Shown: one piece after another, positions 1-6,410 of the stretch | Numbering within the stretch: position 1 is the first letter of the stretch | Layout: the number at the start of each line of letters is the position of its first letter | Origin: Hymenobacter aerilatus | GTDB lineage: Bacteria > Bacteroidota > Bacteroidia > Cytophagales > Hymenobacteraceae | Reading direction: 5' to 3' | Assembly (NCBI RefSeq): GCF_022921095.1 | Contig: NZ_CP095053.1 | Coordinates: 3,700,501-3,764,500 of the forward strand | DNA length: 64,000 bases | Program-made: the position numbers and the translations under genes | The notes under the pieces: generated by a model | The model's input: the letters and a program-made list of their open reading frames with translations, nothing else | Database searches by the model: none | Told to the model about the DNA's origin: nothing

Positions 1-2
1 TC

Positions 3-692
3 GACCTCGACGATACGTTGTTCGACCACGCCGGTACGGCCCGCGCTGCCCTGCAAGCCAGCACAGTACAGTTTTCTAGTCTCGCCACTGTGCCATTGGA
101 CGACCTGTATGCACGTTACAGCGAACTGCTGGAGGAAATGCACCCACGTGTTTTGGCCGGTGAGATACACTACCTTGATGCCCGCCGCCTGCGGTTTCAG
201 CAGCTACTGGCGCCCTACCACGTGCTAGACTCCGAAACTGCCACTGAAGAATTTGTTGGGCTTCATTATGACCACTACCGCCGCCTGCGCCGACCAGTAG
301 CTGGCGCTGTGGCACTGCTTGAGGCCCTAAAGCCGCGCTATCAGATTGGTATTATCACCAATAACCGCACTGCCGAGCAGCAGGATAAACTGGCTTTCTT
401 GGGACTGACGAACCTTGTAGATGCCCTCATCACCTCCGAGGATGTGGGTGTGCCCAAGCCCGACCCGCGCATTTTTCAAGCAGCGCTGGAGCGACTGCAC
501 GCCCTACCCGAAGAAACCGTGCTGGTAGGCGACAACTGGACTGCCGATGTACTGGGCGCACGGGCCGTGGGCATCCGGCCGGTATGGCTGAAACGATTCG
601 GCACTTCTAGCCCCGATCCTACCGTAGCCGTACTAACAGGACTAGAGCCGCTGCCGGAGGTGCTGCGCGTGCTGGAAAGCACCGTGCCTTAG
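3..692 (+). CDS. HAD family hydrolase (5' partial)
   Basis: The reading frame is open from the first complete codon, so the start lies before the window. The first visible residues are DLDDTLFD, the HAD motif I with the nucleophilic aspartate. Motif II is in GIITNN, the motif III lysine is in GVPKPDPRIF, and the acidic motif IV is in VLVGDNWTADVLGA. This is the subfamily IA (YjjG/phosphoglycolate phosphatase-like) layout with a helical cap between motifs I and II. It probably dephosphorylates a small phosphorylated metabolite in the cytoplasm, but the substrate cannot be read from the sequence. The TTG at 18 lies inside motif I and is not the start. Ferrochelatase follows downstream from its own promoter. 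Confidence 0.85.
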   Translation, partial: DLDDTLFDHAGTARAALQASTVQFSSLATVPLDDLYARYSELLEEMHPRVLAGEIHYLDARRLRFQQLLAPYHVLDSETATEEFVGLHYDHYRRLRRPVAGAVALLEALKPRYQIGIITNNRTAEQQDKLAFLGLTNLVDALITSEDVGVPKPDPRIFQAALERLHALPEETVLVGDNWTADVLGARAVGIRPVWLKRFGTSSPDPTVAVLTGLEPLPEVLRVLESTVP

Positions 693-744
693 CAACGGAC
701 ATGGGAGCGTAAGCACAGCTAGAGAATCCAGCGAAAAATCCTGG

Positions 745-776
745 TTTCCCTGCAAACCTCCCGGCCCCTACCTTTG
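745..776 (+). promoter_or_regulatory. Candidate Bacteroidota promoter for hemH
   Basis: TACCTTTG at 769-776 matches the Bacteroidota -7 consensus TAnnTTTG. TTTC at 745-748, 20 nt upstream, fits the -33 box (TTTG). The likely transcript start is about 20 nt before the ATG at 806. This is a match by eye. Confidence 0.5.
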
Positions 777-805
777 TCTTGCTACGGATTAGCCGTTTCC
801 TACTC

Positions 806-1852
806 ATGCCTACCCCCGCCACTTCCAAACGCCGTGTTGGCGTCCTGCTCGTCAACCTCGGCACGCCCGACTCGCCTCGCACCCCCGACGTGCGCCGCTA
901 CCTCAACGAGTTCCTCACCGATGGCCGCGTGATTGATATGCCAGCCGCCGTACGCTACCCTCTTTTTCAGGGGCTGGTAGTACCGTTGCGGGCGCCCAAA
1001 TCAGCCAAGATTTACCAGCAGCTCTGGGATACGGAGCGCGGCTCGCCCCTGCTCTACCATGGCCTGGATCTGCAAAAGCTGGTACAGGAGCAACTCGGCT
1101 CCGACTACGTGGTGGCCTTTGGGATGCGCTACCAGAATCCTAGCATCGAAAAGGCGCTGGAGGAGCTGCGCGACGCCGCTGTAGAACGCATTATTGTGCT
1201 ACCCTTGTTTCCGCAGTACGCCGCGGCCAGCACCGGCTCAGTGCAGGAAAAGGTGATGGAGATTGTGAGCAAGTGGTGGATTGTGCCCAGCGTAAACTTC
1301 ATCAGCACGTTTACCGATGACCCCGGCTTTATCGGCACTTTCGTGACGCTGGGTAAAGCTGAAATGGACAAGCACGACTACGACCACGTGCTGTTCAGCT
1401 ACCATGGTATTCCGGAGCGTCATGTGCTGAAGGGTAGCTTCAAAGGCTACTGCCAGCTGGGCAAGTGCTGCAACACGTATAATAAGAACAACCGCTACTG
1501 CTACCGGGCGCAGTGCTTCGAGACCTCGCGCCTGCTAGCCAAAGGCCTCGGCCTGCGCGACGACCAATACACGGTAGCCTTCCAGAGCCGCCTGCAAAGC
1601 CGCCTGCGCGACCCATGGCTGCAACCCTACTCCGACGAAGTGCTGAAGGAATTCCCAAAAAAAGGCATTCAAAACGTGCTGGCATTCTCTCCCGCTTTCG
1701 TAGCCGACTGCCTGGAAACCACTATTGAGGTAGGCGTGGAGTTCAAGGAACTGTTTGAAGAAGCCGGTGGCAAGCACTGGCAGTTGGTACCTTCCCTAAA
1801 CTCGCACCCCCAGTGGGTAGAAGGCGTGGTGAACATGATTCAGCAGAATTAA
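806..1852 (+). CDS. hemH: Ferrochelatase
   Basis: Inserts ferrous iron into protoporphyrin IX (or coproporphyrin III) at the end of heme synthesis. The 348-residue protein starts with LVNLGTPDSP near residue 17 and has the active-site motif FSYHGIPERH, with the metal-binding His about residue 200. Directly after it come five cysteines (about residues 216, 221, 222, 232, 237), as in ferrochelatases with an internal cysteine-rich segment that can hold an iron-sulfur cluster. An in-frame TTG at 779 would add nine residues, but the ATG at 806 fits family starts and the promoter better. A 12-nt near-perfect tandem duplication (1583-1606) gives the odd QSRLQSRL stretch before DPWLQPYSD. A terminator follows at 1903-1942. 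Confidence 0.95.
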   Translation: MPTPATSKRRVGVLLVNLGTPDSPRTPDVRRYLNEFLTDGRVIDMPAAVRYPLFQGLVVPLRAPKSAKIYQQLWDTERGSPLLYHGLDLQKLVQEQLGSDYVVAFGMRYQNPSIEKALEELRDAAVERIIVLPLFPQYAAASTGSVQEKVMEIVSKWWIVPSVNFISTFTDDPGFIGTFVTLGKAEMDKHDYDHVLFSYHGIPERHVLKGSFKGYCQLGKCCNTYNKNNRYCYRAQCFETSRLLAKGLGLRDDQYTVAFQSRLQSRLRDPWLQPYSDEVLKEFPKKGIQNVLAFSPAFVADCLETTIEVGVEFKELFEEAGGKHWQLVPSLNSHPQWVEGVVNMIQQN

Positions 1853-1902
1853 GGACACCCTATTTACTACCACTCCAAGAACCTTTTCCACTCTCGTTAG
1901 TT

Positions 1903-1942
1903 ATATCCGACCTGCTACGTATAGCGGGTCGGATATTTTTTT
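1903..1942 (+). terminator. Intrinsic terminator after hemH
   Basis: Arms 1903-1916 and 1923-1936 form a 14-bp stem (ATATCCGACC pairs with GGTCGGATAT, then GCT with AGC) with a 6-nt loop. A run of seven T follows at 1936-1942. It isolates hemH from the sulfur cluster. Confidence 0.9.
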
Positions 1943-1943
1943 A

Positions 1944-1976
1944 TTTGTGTTTTTCGGCGCTGTGTCTTTACCTTTG
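1944..1976 (+). promoter_or_regulatory. Candidate promoter of the sulfate-assimilation cluster
   Basis: TTTG at 1944-1947 and TACCTTTG at 1969-1976 match the Bacteroidota -33/-7 boxes with a 21-nt spacer. The pair sits directly after the hemH terminator and about 28 nt before the first riboswitch helix, so the riboswitch and leader peptide gene would be near the 5' end of the mRNA. Confidence 0.6.
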
Positions 1977-2003
1977 TGCCACCAATTCTTTCCCTTTAAA
2001 GGA

Positions 2004-2101
2004 TTGTTTTTATACAGAGGCGTGGAGAGACAGGCTCGACGAAACGCCGGCAACCTCCGCTTATCGCGGAACGGTGCCAAGTCCTGACCATATAAAAACA
2101 A
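2004..2101 (+). promoter_or_regulatory. SAM-I-like riboswitch upstream of cysH
   Basis: The region has the order of conserved blocks of S-box/SAM-I RNA: GTGGAGAGAC, AGGCTCGACGAAA, CCGGCAACC, a small hairpin TCCGC-TTATC-GCGGA, then GGTGCCAAGTCC. An 11-bp perfect outer helix P1 (2004-2014 with 2091-2101) closes it. GGCG/CGCC fits P2. No P4 hairpin is visible between GGTGCCAAGTCC and the P1 3' strand, so this is a shortened or variant member (SAM-I or SAM-I/IV type). It should bind S-adenosylmethionine and switch off the downstream sulfur genes. The P1 3' strand is A-rich and ends 6 nt before the GTG of the leader mini-gene, which suggests translational control of the leader. Confidence 0.85.
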
Positions 2102-2107
2102 ACAACC

Positions 2108-2206
2108 GTGGTCCATTCCAACAACTTCCGCACCCTTGCTTCTCCTACCCTCTCCGGCCGTGTAGCCGCTTGTATGGGTATGATGTGCTGTGCCTGTTGT
2201 TGTTGA
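2108..2206 (+). CDS. Cys/Met-rich leader peptide mini-gene (putative)
   Basis: A 32-codon frame starts with GTG and ends CMGMMCCACCC-stop: 9 of its last 11 codons are Cys or Met. It lies between the SAM-I-like riboswitch and cysH. There is no SD sequence, but the 17 nt before the GTG are A-rich, as is common at Bacteroidota start sites, and this A-rich stretch is the 3' strand of riboswitch helix P1. Seven nt after the stop is a hairpin (GGGAA-ctcg-TTCCC, 2214-2227) followed by TTT. The layout resembles amino-acid attenuation leaders and the poly-Cys leaders described upstream of sulfur genes in actinobacteria. The peptide itself probably has no function after synthesis. I do not know a described leader of this kind in Bacteroidota; the assignment is inference from composition and position. 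Confidence 0.65.
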   Translation: MVHSNNFRTLASPTLSGRVAACMGMMCCACCC

Positions 2207-2213
2207 AACGACC

Positions 2214-2230
2214 GGGAACTCGTTCCCTTT
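2214..2230 (+). promoter_or_regulatory. Candidate attenuator hairpin after leader mini-gene
   Basis: GGGAA (2214-2218) pairs perfectly with TTCCC (2223-2227) around a CTCG loop, followed by TTT. It begins 7 nt after the leader stop codon, within the footprint of a ribosome stalled on the last Cys codons. The stem is short, so it may be a regulatory hairpin rather than a full terminator. The rest of the space to cysH (2231-2366) is C-rich, with no other gene seen. Confidence 0.4.
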
Positions 2231-2366
2231 AACCTGAGTCTGACTGCCCGAAGTGCCCCCGGCACGGCCCCGACTCGCAATCCGTACCGTGCGTAAGCAG
2301 CCAACGCTGCCGCCGGCTACCCTTCCGCGGCCTCGTCCGCACTTCTCCTTTAGATTTTCTTCGTTT

Positions 2367-3119
2367 ATGGCTACTTCCCTCGAATCGCGGGTTTCTGACC
2401 TACGCCAGCAGTTTGCTATCCAGGATGCATTGGATATCCTACGCACTGCGGTAGAAGAGGCTCCCGGCAAAGTCACTTTCTCCACTTCTTTCGGGATTGA
2501 AGATCAGATTATTACGCATCTGATTTTTGCACACGACCTGCCCATTGAGGTATTCACGCTGGATACAGGCCGCAATTTTCAGGAGACCTATTCCACCTGG
2601 AGCAAAACCATTCTGAAATATCAGAAGCCTATCAAAGCTTACGCTCCGCAGACGGCCAGCGTGCAGGCGCTGGTAGAGGCCAAAGGCCCCAACAGCTTCT
2701 ACGAGAGCATTGAGAACCGCAAGGAATGCTGCGGTATCCGCAAGATAGAACCCCTAAATCGGGCGCTGGAAGGCCAGCAAATCTGGATTACTGGCATCCG
2801 GGCCGAGCAGTCGCAGAACCGCCAGACCATGGAGCCGGTAGAGTGGGACGAGCCGCATCAGCTTGTCAAAATACACCCCCTGTTCAATTGGACCTGGGAG
2901 CAGTGCTGGGCGTTTGCCAAAGACAACGGCGTACCTACCAACCCACTGCATCAGCAGGGCTTTGTGAGCATTGGCTGTGCCCCGTGCACCCGCGCTATTA
3001 AGCCGGGTGAGGACTTCCGGGCCGGGCGCTGGTGGTGGGAAAACGCTGATGCCAAGGAGTGCGGCCTACACGCCACCCACAATGGCCCCGACCCGGTGGT
3101 GGAACAGGTGCCGGCGTAG
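2367..3119 (+). CDS. cysH: Phosphoadenylyl/adenylyl-sulfate reductase (APS-type CysH)
   Basis: Reduces activated sulfate to sulfite with thioredoxin. The 250-residue protein has the adenylyl-binding fold (FSTSFGIEDQ near residue 41, LDTGRNFQET near 68), paired cysteines at 121-122 and a CxxC at 204-207. These are the [4Fe-4S] ligands typical of enzymes using APS rather than PAPS. The catalytic cysteine is in ECGLH (residue 232). APS use fits the absence of an APS kinase (cysC) in the cluster. The ATG at 2367 is chosen because upstream in-frame codons run through the leader region. It is the first enzyme gene of the sulfur cluster and lies behind the riboswitch and leader peptide. A 17-bp hairpin separates it from cysD. 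Confidence 0.95.
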   Translation: MATSLESRVSDLRQQFAIQDALDILRTAVEEAPGKVTFSTSFGIEDQIITHLIFAHDLPIEVFTLDTGRNFQETYSTWSKTILKYQKPIKAYAPQTASVQALVEAKGPNSFYESIENRKECCGIRKIEPLNRALEGQQIWITGIRAEQSQNRQTMEPVEWDEPHQLVKIHPLFNWTWEQCWAFAKDNGVPTNPLHQQGFVSIGCAPCTRAIKPGEDFRAGRWWWENADAKECGLHATHNGPDPVVEQVPA

Positions 3120-3124
3120 AAGGA

Positions 3125-3169
3125 TAGTAGAACGCCATGCTCCGATAAGCTCAGCATGGCGTTCTACTA
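3125..3169. repeat. 17-bp perfect hairpin between cysH and cysD
   Basis: Positions 3125-3141 are the exact reverse complement of 3153-3169, with an 11-nt loop. There is no T run on either side, so it is not a standard intrinsic terminator. It may stabilise the cysH 3' end, cause partial termination, or be a small repeat element. An ATG inside the 3' arm (3156) is in frame with cysD but is unlikely to be its start. Confidence 0.85.
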
Positions 3170-3215
3170 CCCCGCGCCCATATCACAAACAACGGAATAC
3201 AGACAACTCATTCAT

Positions 3216-4121
3216 ATGCCTACCCTTGATTACCTGGACCGGCTCGAAGCCGAAGCCATTCACATTCTGCGCGAAGTAGCAGGCCAGTTTGAGCGGCCGG
3301 CCCTGTTGTTTTCGGGCGGCAAAGATTCGATTGTGCTTACCCGTTTGGCTGAAAAAGCGTTCCGGCCGGGCAAGTTTCCGTTTCCGTTGGTACACGTAGA
3401 CACAGGCCACAACTTTCCTGAGGTGCTGGCCTTCCGCGACGCGCTGGCTGCGCAACTCGGCGAAAAGCTGGTGGTACGCAAGGTAGAAGACACCATTAAG
3501 CAAAAGGGCTTGCAAGACCCAACCGGCAAATACCCCAGCCGCAACCCGCTGCAAACCTACACGTTGCTGGATGTGATTGAAGAGTTTGAGTTTGATGCTT
3601 GTATCGGCGGGGCGCGCCGCGACGAGGAGAAGGCCCGCGCCAAGGAGCGCATCTTTTCCGTGCGCGACGACTTTGGCCAGTGGGACCCCAAGCGCCAGCG
3701 CCCCGAGTTGTGGAACATCTATAACGGCAAGATTCAGAAGGGCGAGAACGTGCGCGTGTTCCCTATTTCCAACTGGACTGAGTTGGACGTGTGGAACTAC
3801 ATCCGCCGCGAGAACATTGCCCTACCCGAAATCTACTTTGCCCACGAGCGCCAGTGCGTGGTGCTACCCGGCGGGCAGCTATTGGGTCTCACAGAGCACC
3901 TGCACCTCGATGCCGACGATGAGATTGTGAGCCGCCAGGTGCGCTTCCGTACCGTGGGCGACGCTACCTGCACGGCTGCCGTGGCCAGCGACGCCAGCAC
4001 CGTGGAAGACATCATTGCCGACATCATCCAGGCCAAAGTGAGCGAGCGGGGCGCTACCCGCCTCGACGATACCATCTCGGAAACCGGCATGGAAGACCGC
4101 AAACGCAACGGCTATTTCTAA
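3216..4121 (+). CDS. cysD: Sulfate adenylyltransferase small subunit CysD
   Basis: Catalytic subunit of the heterodimeric ATP sulfurylase, which makes APS from ATP and sulfate. The 301 residues match the usual length of about 300. The N-type ATP pyrophosphatase loop is FSGGKDSIVL (residues 32-41), and the conserved IGGARRDEEKARAKERIFS segment lies in the middle. The start MPTLDYLDRLEAEAIHILRE aligns with E. coli CysD; the longer frame from 3156 begins inside a hairpin and is rejected. The next gene is its GTPase partner cysN, as in most CysD-type systems. Confidence 0.95.
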   Translation: MPTLDYLDRLEAEAIHILREVAGQFERPALLFSGGKDSIVLTRLAEKAFRPGKFPFPLVHVDTGHNFPEVLAFRDALAAQLGEKLVVRKVEDTIKQKGLQDPTGKYPSRNPLQTYTLLDVIEEFEFDACIGGARRDEEKARAKERIFSVRDDFGQWDPKRQRPELWNIYNGKIQKGENVRVFPISNWTELDVWNYIRRENIALPEIYFAHERQCVVLPGGQLLGLTEHLHLDADDEIVSRQVRFRTVGDATCTAAVASDASTVEDIIADIIQAKVSERGATRLDDTISETGMEDRKRNGYF

Positions 4122-4207
4122 ATGGTGAAGTTGTGAAGGGTGAAGTTGTGCATTGCATATACACTTCATCCACACGACAAACTCACAATTTCACAACCTC
4201 ACCATTT
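4120..4207. repeat. Intergenic inverted repeat, TGGTGAAGTTGTGAA type
   Basis: AAATGGTGAAGTTGTGAA (4120-4137) pairs with 4190-4207 with one G-U-compatible mismatch. The arm begins in the cysD stop codon and fills the cysD-cysN gap. The same arm motif flanks the longer repeats near 14 kb, 42.1 kb and 50.6 kb, so this looks like an outer-arm-only member of that family. Confidence 0.7.
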
Positions 4208-4221
4208 CACCATCTCATCTC

Positions 4222-5508
4222 ATGGATTTACTTCGATTTATTACGTGCGGCAGTGTAGACGACGGCAAAAGCACGCTGATTGGCCGGTTGCTATACGATT
4301 CTGATTCGGTGTCGCTGGATATTCTGGCGGCGCTGGAAAGCCGTGGCGCGGCCCAAGGCAACGTAGACTTAGCGTTGCTAACCGATGGTTTGAAAGCCGA
4401 GCGCGAGCAGGGCATCACCATTGATGTAGCCTATAAATATTTCACCACGCCGCGCCGCAAGTTCATCATCACCGATGCGCCTGGCCACGTGCAGTACACT
4501 CGCAACATGGTGACCGGCGCCAGCAACGCCGACCTGGCTATTGTACTGGTAGACGCCCGCCACGGTGTGATTGAGCAAACGCGTCGCCACAGCATCATTG
4601 CAGCGCTGCTGGGCATCAAGCACTTTGTGCTGGCCGTGAACAAAATGGACCTAGTGGGCTACGACGAGCAGGTATTCCGCAAGATTGTAGCCGATTATCA
4701 GGACATCACCAAGCTGTTGAAGCTGACCGACGTAACGCCGATTCCGATGAGCGCCTTGCAGGGCGACAACATCGTGCGGCGCTCGGAACACATGACGTGG
4801 TACACCGGCCCCAATCTATTGGAGCACCTCGAGGCCGTACCTGGCGCCGAGGAAACCAAGGCCGAGCCCCGCTTCCAGGTACAGTATGTGGTGCGCCCTC
4901 AAACCGCCGAGCTGCCCGACTACCGCGGCTACGCTGGCCAGATCCAGAGCGGCACCTACCGCCGTGGCGACAAGGTGCAGGTGCTACCCTCCGGTCTGGC
5001 ATCGACCATTAAAGCCATTGAAATCAACCAGCAAGAGGTAGAACAAGCCGTGGCTCCGCAGGGCGTGATTATTCGCCTAGCCGATGACGTAGATATCAGC
5101 CGCGGCGACACGATTGTACCGGTGCAGCATGTACCGCACCTCACGCGCGAGCTAGAAGCCACGCTGTGCTGGATGGCCGAAACGCCGTTGCGTGCCGGCC
5201 GGCGCTTCTTGCTCCAGCACCATGCGGCCCTGGTGAAAGCCTCGCTGCCTACCATCCTCTACCGCCTCGATGTGCAGAGCCTTACGCACCTGGGCGCCGA
5301 GGAAGCTCGCCTGAACGACATTGTGCGGGTGCGCCTGAAAACTGCTGTGCCCCTGGCCGCCGACATCTACCGCGACAATCGGCAGTCGGGCTCTTTTGTG
5401 TTGGTAGACGAGCAAACCGGCAATACTGTAGCGGCTGGCCTTATTGAAGCTGTTGACCCGGACTATTTCACTGTGGCCGAACCCGGTGCCGTGGCGTTTT
5501 CTATTTAG
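4222..5508 (+). CDS. cysN: Sulfate adenylyltransferase large subunit CysN (GTPase)
   Basis: Regulatory GTPase subunit of ATP sulfurylase; GTP hydrolysis drives APS formation by CysD. The 428-residue protein is an EF-Tu-like translation-factor GTPase: P-loop GSVDDGKS (residues 10-17), DAPGH (85-89) and NKMD (140-143), followed by beta-barrel domains. It is shorter than E. coli CysN (475) and has no fused APS kinase domain, consistent with APS being reduced directly by the [4Fe-4S] CysH. The start at 4222 fits the family; the earlier in-frame ATG at 4153 falls inside the inverted repeat. Confidence 0.95.
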   Translation: MDLLRFITCGSVDDGKSTLIGRLLYDSDSVSLDILAALESRGAAQGNVDLALLTDGLKAEREQGITIDVAYKYFTTPRRKFIITDAPGHVQYTRNMVTGASNADLAIVLVDARHGVIEQTRRHSIIAALLGIKHFVLAVNKMDLVGYDEQVFRKIVADYQDITKLLKLTDVTPIPMSALQGDNIVRRSEHMTWYTGPNLLEHLEAVPGAEETKAEPRFQVQYVVRPQTAELPDYRGYAGQIQSGTYRRGDKVQVLPSGLASTIKAIEINQQEVEQAVAPQGVIIRLADDVDISRGDTIVPVQHVPHLTRELEATLCWMAETPLRAGRRFLLQHHAALVKASLPTILYRLDVQSLTHLGAEEARLNDIVRVRLKTAVPLAADIYRDNRQSGSFVLVDEQTGNTVAAGLIEAVDPDYFTVAEPGAVAFSI

Positions 5509-5616
5509 TAGAGGTGCGGTGCACACGCCCGTCGTTGCAAACCTGTCTCTGACACCTACCGCGTAAAGGGCGACTACAAGCCGCCCCTACCTCGCCCTAT
5601 CTCATTCTCTCAACCC

Positions 5617-6399
5617 ATGCCTACCCTCCCTACCCCTCGCCTGACTGTAGTAGGCGCCGGCCCCGGCGACCCGGAGCTGCTGACGCTAAAGGGCGCCCGC
5701 GTACTGGCCGAGGCCGACGTGGTGCTCTACGACGCGCTGGCCAACGACGAATTGCTGGCCTATGCCCCCACTGCCTTACAAATCTTTGTGGGCAAGCGAC
5801 GGGGAAAGCGCGCCTACTCGCAGGATGAAATCAACGCCCTCATTGTAGCGCAAGCCCGTCAGCACGGCCACGTGGTGCGCCTGAAAGGTGGTGACCCGTT
5901 TGTGTTTGGGCGAGGCCGGGAGGAAATGCTGTATGCTGAGGCGCACGGCTTGGCCACGGCCTACGTGCCCGGTATTAGCAGCGCCGTAGCGGCGGCGGGT
6001 AGCCTGGGCATCCCGGTTACGCACCGGGGGCTAAGTGAGGGCTTTCGGGTACTTACGGCCACTACATCTAGTGGGGAGCTGTCGGGCGAGGTACTGGAGG
6101 CGGCACGGGCCAACGCTACCACAGTGATTCTGATGGGATTGAGCCGGCTGGAAGAAATTATGCAACTGTTTGCCCGGTACGGGGCCGCCCAACGGCCGGC
6201 GGCCGTGGTGCAGAATGGCACCCTGCCCAATGCCCGCCTCGTGGTGGGTACGGTGGCTACCCTGGCCACACAAGCTGCCGCGGCTGGCATTGGCGCACCA
6301 GCTATTATCGTGGTAGGCGATGTGGTGACACTGGCCACCGCCCAGGCTACGCCCCAGCAGGCGGCCACTATTCTTTATCAATACGCTCAAGTAGCCTAA
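5617..6399 (+). CDS. cobA: Uroporphyrinogen-III C-methyltransferase (SUMT)
   Basis: Transfers two methyl groups from SAM to uroporphyrinogen III to make precorrin-2, the first step to siroheme, the cofactor of sulfite reductase. The 260-residue tetrapyrrole methylase shows the SAM-binding VGAGPGDPELLTLKGARVL near the N-terminus, RLKGGDPFVFGRGREE near residue 90, and PGISSAVAAAG. It is a stand-alone SUMT: the dehydrogenase/ferrochelatase half of CysG is missing, and no such gene is seen in the window. The next gene, the sulfite reductase flavoprotein, begins 11 nt after its stop. Confidence 0.93.
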   Translation: MPTLPTPRLTVVGAGPGDPELLTLKGARVLAEADVVLYDALANDELLAYAPTALQIFVGKRRGKRAYSQDEINALIVAQARQHGHVVRLKGGDPFVFGRGREEMLYAEAHGLATAYVPGISSAVAAAGSLGIPVTHRGLSEGFRVLTATTSSGELSGEVLEAARANATTVILMGLSRLEEIMQLFARYGAAQRPAAVVQNGTLPNARLVVGTVATLATQAAAAGIGAPAIIVVGDVVTLATAQATPQQAATILYQYAQVA

Positions 6400-6410
6400 G
6401 GGCTTTCTGC

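Noticed and set aside
1901..2485. Long open frames on both strands across the cysH upstream region
   Set aside because: They cross the terminator, the promoter and the riboswitch, show no family features and have unnatural composition; the RNA structure and the mini-gene explain the region better.
3156..3215. Longer cysD start at 3156
   Set aside because: This ATG lies in the 3' arm of a perfect hairpin, and the added residues do not match CysD; MPTLDYLDRLEAE at 3216 does.
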